DNA of 64,000 bases, taken from positions 1 through 64,000 of the forward strand of contig NZ_LMWH01000259.1 of NCBI RefSeq assembly GCF_001507435.1, in the 5' to 3' direction. The notes beneath the pieces are model-generated. The model was not told where the DNA came from. It saw nothing but the letters and a program-made list of their open reading frames with translations, and made no database searches. A program made the translations under genes and the position numbers. Shown piece by piece: positions 50,463 through 59,600 of the stretch (positions are counted from its first letter, which is position 1; each line of letters starts with the position of its first letter). Source of the DNA: Streptomyces sp. NRRL F-5122 (GTDB lineage: Bacteria; Actinomycetota; Actinomycetes; Streptomycetales; Streptomycetaceae).

Positions 50463-51512
50463 GTGCACGACGACCGGCCCGATGTGCTGCTGACCGGGCT
50501 GCTCTTCTACGACCTCGTCCTCACCGGACTGGGCGGCCCCCCGGCCCCCGGCGAGGAGATCTGGACCGAGGGCATGGGCAGCAGCCCCGGCGGGATCGCG
50601 AACCTCGCCGTCGCGGCCGCGCGTTTCGGTCTGAGGACCTCGCTCGCCACGGTCATCGGCGACGACTTCTACGGCGCGTACTGCCGGGACGTCCTCGCCG
50701 GCCAGGAGGGGATCGACCTCTCGCTCTCCCGAACGGCACGGGACTGGCCCACCCCGGTCACCGTCTCGCTCGCGCTTCCCCCGACCGGCGGCGCCTTTGC
50801 CGTGCACGACCGCGCACTGGTCACCCACGGCCAGGAGCCCCCGTACTCGCAGGACGAACTCATGGGCGAGGTGCCTCAGGCACGCACCGCCCTGGTCCAC
50901 CTGGAGGCGGAGCCGCGCGGCTGGCTGGCCAAGGCGGCCGCGAACGGCACGCAGATCTACGCGGACGTCGGCTGGGACCCCACCCGGCAGTGGTCCCCCG
51001 ACCTGCTCGGCCAACTCTCCCTGTGCCACGCGTTCCTGCCCAACGAGACCGAGGCCATGGCGTACACGCGCACCGACAGCGCGGTCGCGGCGCTCGGCGC
51101 GCTCGCCGATCTGGTGCCGGTCGCCGTCGTCACCCGCGGCGGCGCCGGCGCGGTCGCGGTGGACCAGACGACGGGCGAGTACGCGGACGTGCCCGCCCTC
51201 GACATCGATGTGCTGGACCCCACCGGGGCCGGCGACGTCTTCGGCGCGAGCTTCGTCGCGGCCTCCCTCGGCGGCTGGCCGCTGGAGGAGCGGCTGCGGT
51301 TCGCGTCACTCGCCGCCGGTCTGTCCGTGCGACATCACGGCGGCGCCCTGGCCGCGCCCGGCTGGTACGGCGTCGACCGGTGGTGGCGCTCGCTGACCGA
51401 CCCCGCTCTTGGGGAGGCGTACGCGTTCCTCACCGACCGACTACCGGCCGACCCGGGCCCACCCGTCCACCACGCACCCGTCACGCCGCCCGATCCCGCG
51501 CGGCGGCACTGA
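50463..51512 (+). CDS. PfkB-family sugar kinase
   Basis: 349 residues from GTG 50463 (GAGAGGA upstream). Ribokinase/PfkB features: an N-terminal GLLFYDLVLTGL, the substrate motif GSSPGGIANLAVAAARFGLRTSLATVIGDDFYG (GG loop), LPNETEAM, and the catalytic/anion-hole signature DPTGAGDVFGASF with the base Asp. It phosphorylates a sugar released from the imported glycan. Because fucose, galactose and mannose are usually phosphorylated by other kinase families, the actual substrate is uncertain. It is the first gene of the rightward operon and could make the phosphosugar sensed by the DeoR regulator. Confidence 0.88.
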   Translation: MHDDRPDVLLTGLLFYDLVLTGLGGPPAPGEEIWTEGMGSSPGGIANLAVAAARFGLRTSLATVIGDDFYGAYCRDVLAGQEGIDLSLSRTARDWPTPVTVSLALPPTGGAFAVHDRALVTHGQEPPYSQDELMGEVPQARTALVHLEAEPRGWLAKAAANGTQIYADVGWDPTRQWSPDLLGQLSLCHAFLPNETEAMAYTRTDSAVAALGALADLVPVAVVTRGGAGAVAVDQTTGEYADVPALDIDVLDPTGAGDVFGASFVAASLGGWPLEERLRFASLAAGLSVRHHGGALAAPGWYGVDRWWRSLTDPALGEAYAFLTDRLPADPGPPVHHAPVTPPDPARRH

Positions 51513-51561
51513 CATCCCCTCGTATGCGACACCCGAACAGACCCGAAAGGCGGTGGGAGCA

Positions 51562-52848
51562 GTGCCGCTCTCACGAAGAGGCCTGCTGCGCGCGGGCCTG
51601 GCCGGTACGGCCGCCACGGCGCTCGGCGGCCTGGCGTCCGGCTGTGCCGTTCCGACCGGTTCGACCGGCCGGAACATGGTCCTGTGGTACTGGGACGGGG
51701 GCCTCGGCGACACGGTCCTCGACAAGGCCAGGGCCCGCTACGGCGGCTCGGTCGACCTGCAGGCCATCAAGATCGGCGGCTACTACCGGTCCAAGCTGAT
51801 CACCACGATGGCCGGCCGTGCCCATGTCCCGGACATCGCGGGGCTCAAGGGCGAGGACATGGCGTCCTATCTGCCCAACGCCGACCAGTTCGTGGACCTG
51901 CGGACACTGGGCGCGGAGAAGTACAGAAGCCAGTACCTGCCGTGGAAATGGGACCAGGGCATCGCCGACGACGGCACGATGGTCGGCTTCCCGATCGACT
52001 GCGGTCCCGTCGCGCACTTCTACCAGTACGCCGTCTTCCAGAAGGCGGGACTTCCCTACGAACCGGACGACGTCTCCAAGGAGTTGAACACCTGGGAGAA
52101 GTTCTTCGGGGCGGGTGAGCGACTCAGGAAGAGGATCCCGGGGACCTACCTGCTCAGCGACGTCAACGTGGTCTTCGAGAACGCGGTGCAGCAGGGCAGC
52201 AAGCGCTACGTGGACAAGGACCGCCACTTCATCGGCGATCAGCAGCATGTGCGCACCGCCTGGGACCTGGCCGTGGAGGCGAAGCGGCGGGGGATCGTCT
52301 CGGACCTCGTCACCGGCACCCCGGACCAGTTGTCGGCCGTTCAGGACGGAAAGCTGCCGAGCCAGCTCGGCGCCTCCTGGGCCACCAACGACCTCAAGAG
52401 CGGCGTACCGAAGACCAAGGGCAGATGGCGGGTGGCCGACATGCCCGTGCGGCCCTCGAACAACGGCGGCTCGTTCCTGTCGATCACCAAGGCCTGCCGG
52501 GAGCCCGAGCGGGCCTTCGAGATCATCACCTGGCTTCTCGACCCCGCCAACCAGGCCCAGGGTTTCGTCGACGCGGGGCTCTTCCCCTCCACGCCCGCCT
52601 CGTACGGCCTCCGGAAACTGCGCGAGCCCGACCCGTTCTTCGGCGGGCAGGTAACGATGGACGTCTTCGGGCCCGCCGCACAGAAGATCGCGGTCGCCTA
52701 CAACAGCCCGTACGACGTGGCGCTCGGGCAGCCCATCAAGGACGAGATCAAGAACGTCGGCGTCCTCGGCAAGGACCCGAAGAAGGCCTGGAGCGACGCC
52801 ATGAGCAAATGTCGGCGAATAGCGGAGCACCTGGGGGTGAGCCACTGA
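51562..52848 (+). CDS. Substrate-binding lipoprotein of the glycan importer
   Basis: 428 residues from GTG 51562; AAAGG lies 11 bp upstream, and the GTG at 51553 would leave only 2 bp. A twin-arginine-like signal SRRGLLRAGLAGTAATALGGLASGC ends in a lipobox with Cys at about 28, so it may be a Tat-exported lipoprotein. The solute-binding family 1 fold includes LWYWDGGLGDTVLDKAR, YLPNADQFVDLRTLGAE, GFPIDCGPVAHFYQYAVFQKAGLPYEPDD and GGSFLSITKACREPERAFEIITWLLDP. It probably captures complex oligosaccharides. The stop overlaps the next gene (TGATG). Confidence 0.88.
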   Translation: MPLSRRGLLRAGLAGTAATALGGLASGCAVPTGSTGRNMVLWYWDGGLGDTVLDKARARYGGSVDLQAIKIGGYYRSKLITTMAGRAHVPDIAGLKGEDMASYLPNADQFVDLRTLGAEKYRSQYLPWKWDQGIADDGTMVGFPIDCGPVAHFYQYAVFQKAGLPYEPDDVSKELNTWEKFFGAGERLRKRIPGTYLLSDVNVVFENAVQQGSKRYVDKDRHFIGDQQHVRTAWDLAVEAKRRGIVSDLVTGTPDQLSAVQDGKLPSQLGASWATNDLKSGVPKTKGRWRVADMPVRPSNNGGSFLSITKACREPERAFEIITWLLDPANQAQGFVDAGLFPSTPASYGLRKLREPDPFFGGQVTMDVFGPAAQKIAVAYNSPYDVALGQPIKDEIKNVGVLGKDPKKAWSDAMSKCRRIAEHLGVSH

Positions 52849-53810
52849 TGGCCACCGTCCCCGCACTGGACAGGCCCCCGGCGGCCGTGGCGGACACGCC
52901 CGTCACGCAGCCGAGGAAGGGCTTCAGGAAGTACTGGCACCTCTACGCCGCCATCTCCCCCTTCTACCTTCTCTTCCTCGCCTTCGGTCTGGTCCCCGTC
53001 GGCTTCTCGCTCTACGTCTCCCTGCACCGCTGGGACGGCCTCGGCTCCATGGAGTGGGCGGGCCTGTCCCAGTACCAGTACCTGCTCGGCGACAGCGACT
53101 TCTGGAGTTCGGTCGGCAACACCGTCCTCATCTGGGCGCTGGCCACCTTCCCGATGATCTTCCTGGCCATGGTGACGGCCGTGATGCTCAACTCGGCGGT
53201 CCGCTTCAAGAACGTCTACCGCTTCGCCTACTTCCTGCCGAACGTCACCTCGGTGGTGGCGATCGCGATCGTCTTCGGCTCGGTGTTCTCCACCAACTTC
53301 GGTCTCGTCAACGCCCTCTTGCAGGCGCTCGGCCTGGACCAGGTGGCCTGGCTGAACACACCGTGGGGCATCAAGATCGCCATCGCGACCCTGATGACCT
53401 GGCAGTGGACCGGCTACAACGCGATCATCTTCCTCGCGGGTCTGCAGACCATCCCCGGCGAGCTGTACGAGGCGGCGCGCATGGACGGTGCGGGGCCCGC
53501 GCAGACGTTCTTCCGGGTCACGCTGCCGCTGATGCGCCCCGTCCTGCTGTTCGTGCTCGTCATCTCGACCGTCACCGGCCTGCAGAGCTTCTCCGAACCG
53601 CAGGTGCTGCTGCAGAACACGGCGAACGAGTCGACCTTCTCGGGCGGCCCCGGACACGCCGGCCGCACGATGGTCCTCTACTTCTTCCAGCAGACCTTCG
53701 ACAACAACGACTTCGGCTACGGCGCAGCCGTGGCGTGGGGCATCTTCCTCGTCGTCATCCTCTTCTCGATCATCAACTGGCGTCTGGTGCAGCGCCGGGG
53801 CGAAGACTAG
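52848..53810 (+). CDS. Glycan ABC transporter permease (MalF-type)
   Basis: 320 residues from ATG 52848, overlapping the lipoprotein stop. Six membrane helices start with YAAISPFYLLFLAFGLVPVGFSLYVSL, and the EAA loop is GELYEAARMDGAGPAQTFFRVTLPLMRP. The external loop FSGGPGHAGRTMVLYFFQQTF is typical of CUT1 permeases. No ATPase is encoded in the locus, which points to the shared MsiK-type ATPase. Confidence 0.9.
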   Translation: MATVPALDRPPAAVADTPVTQPRKGFRKYWHLYAAISPFYLLFLAFGLVPVGFSLYVSLHRWDGLGSMEWAGLSQYQYLLGDSDFWSSVGNTVLIWALATFPMIFLAMVTAVMLNSAVRFKNVYRFAYFLPNVTSVVAIAIVFGSVFSTNFGLVNALLQALGLDQVAWLNTPWGIKIAIATLMTWQWTGYNAIIFLAGLQTIPGELYEAARMDGAGPAQTFFRVTLPLMRPVLLFVLVISTVTGLQSFSEPQVLLQNTANESTFSGGPGHAGRTMVLYFFQQTFDNNDFGYGAAVAWGIFLVVILFSIINWRLVQRRGED

Positions 53811-53824
53811 GGAGTCCGGTCACC

Positions 53825-54688
53825 ATGGCATCCATCCACAGCACACGGCGACCGAAGGCCATCCGGGGCACCCGGAGCCGGGGCATCGCACTCCACGCGG
53901 TCCTTGTGATCGGACTGCTGCTGTCGGCCTTCCCGTTCTACTGGGCCGTGATCATGTCGACGCACACGTCGTCGGAGATCTTCTCGTATCCGCCCAAGCT
54001 CCTGCCGGGGCCGCACTTCCTCGAGAACGTCCGCCATCTCTTCGACAACATCGACTTCTTCGGCTCGATGTTCAACTCCCTGCTGGTGGCGGGCTCGGTG
54101 ACCGTCCTGGTCCTGTTCTTCGACTCGCTGGCGGCCTTCGTCTTCGCCAAGTTCGAGTTCCCGGGCCGCAGGGTGCTGTTCGCCACTTTGATGGTCATCT
54201 TCATGGTGCCGGCGCAGCTGGCCGCCATCCCGCAGTTCGTGATCATGGCGAAGCTCGGCTGGATCGGCACGATGACCTCGCTGATCGTCCCGGCCGCGGC
54301 CAACGCCTTCGGCATCTTCTGGATGCGCCAGTACATGAAGGGCGCCATCCACGACGAACTGCTCGACGCCTCGCGCATCGACGGCGCGAACTTCCTGCGC
54401 CAGTACTGGCACGTGGCGCTCCCGGTCGTCCGTCCGGGCCTGGCCTTCCTCGGCATCTTCACCTTCATGGGCCAGTGGAACGACTACGCCTGGCCTCTGA
54501 TCGCCCTCACCAACCCGGACAACGTGACGCTTCAGGTCGCCCTGTCCCAGCTCAACGGCACCCATGGCACCACCGACTACGGGATGGTGATGACCGGTGC
54601 GCTTCTCGCCCTGGTCCCGCTGCTGATCGTGTTCGCGATCGGCGCCCGGCAGATCATCGCCGATCTGGGCAAGGGGGCCATCCGCTGA
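53825..54688 (+). CDS. Glycan ABC transporter permease (MalG-type)
   Basis: 287 residues from ATG 53825, 14 bp after the partner permease. Six membrane helices, with the EAA loop DELLDASRIDGANFLRQYWHVALPVVRPG and the C-terminal IIADLGKGAIR typical of MalG-like subunits. It overlaps the beta-galactosidase start (TGATG 54686-54690), tying import and intracellular hydrolysis together translationally. Confidence 0.9.
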   Translation: MASIHSTRRPKAIRGTRSRGIALHAVLVIGLLLSAFPFYWAVIMSTHTSSEIFSYPPKLLPGPHFLENVRHLFDNIDFFGSMFNSLLVAGSVTVLVLFFDSLAAFVFAKFEFPGRRVLFATLMVIFMVPAQLAAIPQFVIMAKLGWIGTMTSLIVPAAANAFGIFWMRQYMKGAIHDELLDASRIDGANFLRQYWHVALPVVRPGLAFLGIFTFMGQWNDYAWPLIALTNPDNVTLQVALSQLNGTHGTTDYGMVMTGALLALVPLLIVFAIGARQIIADLGKGAIR

Positions 54689-57612
54689 TGACCCGCGATC
54701 CCCTGATCGCGCTGCGCCCCTGGGAGTCGCCCGAGGTGACCTCCTGGGGGCGGCTGCCCATGTGCGCGGTCGACCGCCGTTCGCAAGCGATGCCGCTGGA
54801 CGGCCGGTGGCGCTTCCAGCTGCTGCCCGCACCGGACGCCCCCGTGACCGGCGACTGGGCGTCCCAGCACGTCCCCGGCGCCTGGACCCTCCAGGACACC
54901 TGGGACCTGCCGCAGTACACCAACGTCCGCATGCCGTTCGACACGTTCCCGCCCGCCGTGCCCGCCGCCGACCCGACCGGCGTGTACGAGCGTGACGTGC
55001 GGATACCCGCCGCGTGGGCGGACCGGCGGATCGTGCTCCAGGTCGGGGCCGCCGAGAGCGTGCTGCTGGTGCATGTGGACGGACGGCCCGTGGGCGTCTC
55101 GAAGGACTCCCATCTGGCCGCCGAGTTCGACCTTTCCGGTGTACTGCGCCCCGGCGAGCGAAGCACCCTGCGCCTGACGGTGGTGAAGTGGTCGGACGCC
55201 ACACACCTCGAGGACCAGGACCAGTGGTGGCACGGCGGGATCACCCGGTCGGTGCTGCTGTACACGACGGATCCGCTGCACCTGGCGGACGTGACCGTGC
55301 GGGCGCGGCGGAGCGGGGAGCTGCGGGTCGACTGCCGGGTACGGCACGCCGCGGGCGCGCTGCCCGAGGGCTGGTACGTCAGCGGCGAGGTGGACGGCCG
55401 GACGCTCACCCAGGACGAGGACTTCGACCGCGCCAACGCCGAGGACGAGCGTGTCTCGGCGTTCCTCGGCGAGGCACGTCTGCTCACCACCGTGCCCGAA
55501 GTGCGCACCTGGACCGCCGAGACGCCCGAGCTGTACGAATTGACCGTCCGGCTCCACCGTGCCGACGGCACGGTCGCCGACACCTCGCACCATCGTGTCG
55601 GCTTCCGCGACGTCGAGATCGTCGGCCGGGACCTGCTCGTCAACGGCGAGCGTGTGTTCATCCGGGGCGTCAACCGGCACGACTTCCATCCGCTCACCGG
55701 CCGGACGGTGACCTACGACGACATGCGCGCCGATCTGGCCGTGCTCAAGCGCTTCGGCTTCAACGCGATCCGCACCGCCCACTACCCGAACGACCCGGCG
55801 CTCTACGACCTCGCGGACGAGCTCGGCCTCTACGTCGTCGACGAGGCGGACATCGAGTCCCACGACCACGCCCACGAGATCGCCGACGACCCCCGCTATC
55901 TGAACGCCTTCGTGGACCGTGTCTCGCGGATGGTGCTGCGGGACAAGAACCACCCGTCGATCATCGTCTGGTCGCTGGGCAACGAGTCCGACTACGGCGC
56001 GAACCACGACGCGGCGGCCGGCTGGCTGCGCCGGCACGATCCGACCCGGCCCCTCCAGTACGAGGGCGCCGCGAAGCTCGGCTGGGCCGACCCGGGCCTC
56101 GCCTCCGACATCGCGTGCCCCATGTACGCGCCGATCGAGGACTGCGTCGCGCACGCCCTGTCCGGCAAGCAGACCAAGCCGCTCATCCAGTGCGAGTACT
56201 CGCACGCCATGGGAAACAGCAACGGGACCCTCGCCGACCACTGGGCCGCCATCGAGGCCACCCCGGGTCTTCAGGGCGGCTTCATCTGGGAGTTCTGGGA
56301 CCACGGCATTCTCCAGCAGGTGAGCGACGGAAGACCGGCCGGGCGCGCGGGCGCCGGCCTGCATGGCAACGGTGTCGCCGCGCCCGGGCATCGCTGGGCG
56401 TACGGCGGCGACTTCGGCGAGACGGTGCACGACGGCGCATTCATCGCGGACGGCGTGGTCTTCCCCGACCGCACGCCCAAACCGGTGATGTACGAGCACC
56501 GGGAGATCGCGGCGCCGCTACGGGTGGAGTGCTACAGGCACGAGGGCATCGTCCTGCGCAACCACCAGCACTTCCGGGGCCTGGACTGGCTGACGGGCCG
56601 GTGGGAGCTGGCGCTCGCCGACGGCCGCACCCTGAGCGCGCCTGCCGTTCTGCCCGATCTGCGGCCCGGCGAGACGGCGGCGGTCCCGCTGCCGTTCGAG
56701 CTGCCGCGGGACGGGGGCGAGGCCTGGCTCACGCTCCGCGTGAGCACGGCGGAGGATCTGCCGTGGGCGCCGCGCGGTACGGAGGTGTGCGCGCCCCAGG
56801 TGCGGTTGCGGCTGGTCCCGAGGACCGTTGCCGAGCCGGCGGCGGACCGGCGGGTTCAGGTCGACGCGGAGGGGCTGCTCGTCCATCCGCTGCTGGTCGC
56901 CGCCCCCACACTGTCGCTGTGGCGGGCACCGACCGACAACGACGAGCTGGGCGGCATCGCGCCGCGCTGGCGGGCCTGGGGGCTCGACGCGCTCGTACGC
57001 AAGGTCGTCTCCGTCCAGCGTGACGCATCACGGGTGACGGTGCTGGCGGAGTACGCCGGCACGGTCGGCGTCGTCCGCCACCGCCAGGTGTTCACCCCGG
57101 TCGAGAGCGGCATCCTGGTCGACGAACAGGCCGAGCTGCCCGAGGAGTTCGACGACGTGGCACGCGTCGGCTCGGTCTTCGAGACGGTGGCGGGATTCGA
57201 CCTGCTGGAGTGGTTCGGACAGGGACCCTGGGAGTCGTATCCCGACCGCAGCGCGGGCGCGCCCGTGGGCCACCACCGCGTCCCCGTCGACGCGCTGTTC
57301 ACCCCTTATCTGCGTCCGCAGGAGAGCGGCGGCCGGCACGGTGTACGCCACTTCACCTTGAGCGGGCCGGACGCCACCGGTCTCGGCGTGGTCCTGGACG
57401 AGCCGCGCCAGGTCTCCGTGACCCGCTACCGCGCCGAGGATCTGACCGGTGCCGCACACCACGACGAGCTGAAGCCCCGCTCCGGCTGCGTGGTGCACAT
57501 CGATGCCGCACACCGCGGGCTGGGCACGGCCTCCTGCGGTCCCGACACCTCGTCCTCGTATCTCGTCCCCCCGGGCGTCCACCGCTGGAGCTGGACGCTG
57601 CGCAGTCTCTGA
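54688..57612 (+). CDS. GH2 beta-galactosidase
   Basis: 974 residues from ATG 54688. Domains in LacZ order: sugar-binding jelly roll (about 30-210), immunoglobulin-like domains, the TIM barrel, and the C-terminal beta-galactosidase small chain (about 690-974). The GH2 signatures are GVNRHDFHPLTGRTVT followed by FGFNAIRTAHYPNDP, the acid/base Glu in WSLGNESDYG (about 433), and the nucleophile Glu in QCEYSHAMGNSNG (about 502). WFGQGPWESYPDR and the late Trp-rich loop also match LacZ. No signal peptide. It cleaves terminal beta-galactose, as in complex N-glycans or lactosamine. It is cotranscribed with the importer. Confidence 0.93.
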   Translation: MTRDPLIALRPWESPEVTSWGRLPMCAVDRRSQAMPLDGRWRFQLLPAPDAPVTGDWASQHVPGAWTLQDTWDLPQYTNVRMPFDTFPPAVPAADPTGVYERDVRIPAAWADRRIVLQVGAAESVLLVHVDGRPVGVSKDSHLAAEFDLSGVLRPGERSTLRLTVVKWSDATHLEDQDQWWHGGITRSVLLYTTDPLHLADVTVRARRSGELRVDCRVRHAAGALPEGWYVSGEVDGRTLTQDEDFDRANAEDERVSAFLGEARLLTTVPEVRTWTAETPELYELTVRLHRADGTVADTSHHRVGFRDVEIVGRDLLVNGERVFIRGVNRHDFHPLTGRTVTYDDMRADLAVLKRFGFNAIRTAHYPNDPALYDLADELGLYVVDEADIESHDHAHEIADDPRYLNAFVDRVSRMVLRDKNHPSIIVWSLGNESDYGANHDAAAGWLRRHDPTRPLQYEGAAKLGWADPGLASDIACPMYAPIEDCVAHALSGKQTKPLIQCEYSHAMGNSNGTLADHWAAIEATPGLQGGFIWEFWDHGILQQVSDGRPAGRAGAGLHGNGVAAPGHRWAYGGDFGETVHDGAFIADGVVFPDRTPKPVMYEHREIAAPLRVECYRHEGIVLRNHQHFRGLDWLTGRWELALADGRTLSAPAVLPDLRPGETAAVPLPFELPRDGGEAWLTLRVSTAEDLPWAPRGTEVCAPQVRLRLVPRTVAEPAADRRVQVDAEGLLVHPLLVAAPTLSLWRAPTDNDELGGIAPRWRAWGLDALVRKVVSVQRDASRVTVLAEYAGTVGVVRHRQVFTPVESGILVDEQAELPEEFDDVARVGSVFETVAGFDLLEWFGQGPWESYPDRSAGAPVGHHRVPVDALFTPYLRPQESGGRHGVRHFTLSGPDATGLGVVLDEPRQVSVTRYRAEDLTGAAHHDELKPRSGCVVHIDAAHRGLGTASCGPDTSSSYLVPPGVHRWSWTLRSL

Positions 57613-57672
57613 CCCCGGCCCTTCCCGCACCCCCCGCGCTTCCCCTCCTCTGCCACCTCTCACGGAGCACAC

Positions 57673-59523
57673 GTGTGTACTTCGCATGACCACACCCAGG
57701 GCGAGGCCGCGCAGGCCGGCGCCGGAAGACGCAGCTTCCTGCGCGCAACCGCGCTGCTCGGCGCCGCCGCGACCGCCGGAGTCGCACTGCCGGCCACCGC
57801 CGAGGCGGCGCCTGCGGCGACTTCCGGCCACCTGCGCCCCGATCCCGACAGCCGGCGCTTCACGCTCGTCGTGATGCCGGACACCCAGTACCTCTTCGAC
57901 GGGCCCAGCATCGACCCGGCGCCCATCGAGGCCTCGCTGCGCTACCTCCTGGAGCACGGCCGGGACGAGAACATCGTCTTCCTGTCGCATCTGGGAGATC
58001 TCACGGAGAACGGCGCCGCGGCCGAGTTCGACGCGGCGAGCGAGGCGTTCCGGCTCCTCGACCGCCACGGGGTCGGATACAGCGTGCTCGCCGGCAACCA
58101 CGACATCCGTTCGTCCGGTGACGACCAGCGCGGCCACACTCCGTATCTGGACGCCTTCGGCCCGCAGCGCTTCAAGGGCGGGCCCACCTTCGGGGGCTCC
58201 TCTCCGGACGGCTACAACACCTTTCACCTGTTCCGGGCGGCCGGCCGGGAATGGCTTGTGCTCGCCCTGGACTGGAGGCTGTCGGCACAGGGCTTCGCCT
58301 GGGCGAAGAACGTGATCGCGCAGCACCCGAGGACACCGGTCGTCCTCACCACGCACGAGCTAGTCTACGGGGACGACGCGCTGTCGTCGTACGGGCAGCA
58401 GCTGTGGGACCAGCTGATCGCGGACCACGACCAGATCTTCCTCACCCTGAACGGCCACTTCTGGCCCGCCGCCCGCGCCACCCGGAGGAACTCCGCGGGC
58501 AACGACGTGCACCTTCACCTGACGAACTATCAGAACCGCTACTACGGCGGCGCGGCGATGATCCGCCTCTACCGCTTCGACCTGGACCGCAACACGATCG
58601 ACGTGGAGACGATCTCCCCGTGGATCCTCGGCAGGGCGGCCCGGGGGCTCAACGAACTGGAGCGGCAGGAGATGGAACTGACCGGCCCCGAGGACCGGTT
58701 CTCCGTCGCGATCGACTTCGAGCAGCGCTTCTCCGGCTTCGCCCCGGTTCCGGCCCGCCCCGCGCGGTCCACGTACGAGATGCTCGTCCGCGGTACGGTC
58801 GCGTACTGGCGCTTCGACGGGCACGCGGACGGCGCCTCCGTGGACGGCACGGTCCGCGACCTGTCCGGCCGCGGCAACGACCTGACCGTCGTCAAGGTCC
58901 AGGACGGCACCCTGAACTGGTCGTCGGACCATCACCCGGATCAGCCGGGACACGGCAGTCTGCGCTTCCAGGGATACAAGTCCCCGCTGCGCGGCGCCTA
59001 TCTGCGCACGGTCGACAGCGCTCCGCTCAACTCGGCCACGTTCGCCCGCGGTTACACCGTCGAGGCCTTCTACAAGGTGCCCGCGGACTGGGACGCGTCC
59101 CACAACGCGTGGGCAGGCCTCGTCAGCCGCTCGGGCACGGGCGGCGCAGCGGGCAAGACGCAGGACGACCCGGACGAGCCGATCGCCACCCTGTCGCTGT
59201 CCGACGGCCCCGGCCCGCAGTGGGCCGTGCGCCCCCTCAACCAGGAGGGCATCGCCACCAACTGGGGTCACGAGACCGCGCGGGAGACCTGGTGGCACGT
59301 GGCGGTCGTCAACGACGGAAGCCACACGACGATGTACGTCCAGGGCTGCCCCGTCGTCCGCAACCCCACGGCCCGCTCCGTCGGGCTCACCTCGCTCGGC
59401 CTGCCGTGGCTGCTCGGCGGATACGAGTACGCGGGCAGGATCGACCAGATCCACCGCGGGTGGCTCGGCGATGTGCGCATCGTCGACCGCGCCCTGCCCG
59501 TGTCCCAGTTCATGAACCACTGA
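57673..59523 (+). CDS. Tat-exported metallophosphoesterase with LamG (concanavalin-like) domain
   Basis: 616 residues from GTG 57673 (GGAG upstream). Tat signal GRRSFLRATALLGAAATAG (about 17-36) ending near EAAPAA. The calcineurin-like domain (about 60-310) shows VVMPDTQYLF (Asp position of the first motif), LSHLGDLTENG, VLAGNHDIRS, LTTHELVYG and LNGHFWPA. The second part (about 370-616) is a LamG/concanavalin-like carbohydrate-binding domain (YWRFDGHADG, VRDLSGRGNDL, WWHVAVVNDGSHTTMYVQG, WLGDVRIVDRAL). The likely reaction is hydrolysis of a phosphodiester or phosphomonoester on an extracellular glycan before uptake. It follows the GH2 gene by 60 bp in the same direction. Confidence 0.85.
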   Translation: MCTSHDHTQGEAAQAGAGRRSFLRATALLGAAATAGVALPATAEAAPAATSGHLRPDPDSRRFTLVVMPDTQYLFDGPSIDPAPIEASLRYLLEHGRDENIVFLSHLGDLTENGAAAEFDAASEAFRLLDRHGVGYSVLAGNHDIRSSGDDQRGHTPYLDAFGPQRFKGGPTFGGSSPDGYNTFHLFRAAGREWLVLALDWRLSAQGFAWAKNVIAQHPRTPVVLTTHELVYGDDALSSYGQQLWDQLIADHDQIFLTLNGHFWPAARATRRNSAGNDVHLHLTNYQNRYYGGAAMIRLYRFDLDRNTIDVETISPWILGRAARGLNELERQEMELTGPEDRFSVAIDFEQRFSGFAPVPARPARSTYEMLVRGTVAYWRFDGHADGASVDGTVRDLSGRGNDLTVVKVQDGTLNWSSDHHPDQPGHGSLRFQGYKSPLRGAYLRTVDSAPLNSATFARGYTVEAFYKVPADWDASHNAWAGLVSRSGTGGAAGKTQDDPDEPIATLSLSDGPGPQWAVRPLNQEGIATNWGHETARETWWHVAVVNDGSHTTMYVQGCPVVRNPTARSVGLTSLGLPWLLGGYEYAGRIDQIHRGWLGDVRIVDRALPVSQFMNH

Positions 59524-59538
59524 CTTCGGTCACCGACG

Positions 59539-59587
59539 GAGCGGGCCGGGGTGGGCCGGGCGCCCACCCCGGGTCGCCGGCCCGCTC
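59539..59587. terminator. Nested bidirectional terminator hairpin
   Basis: Outer 11-bp stem GAGCGGGCCGG (59539-59549) with 59577-59587, and inner 9-bp stem GGGGTGGGC (59548-59556) with GCCCACCCC (59562-59570) around a 5-nt loop; the two share two bases. It lies between the convergent LamG-phosphoesterase and AraC genes. Confidence 0.8.
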
Positions 59588-59600
59588 GTCCCGGCTCCGC

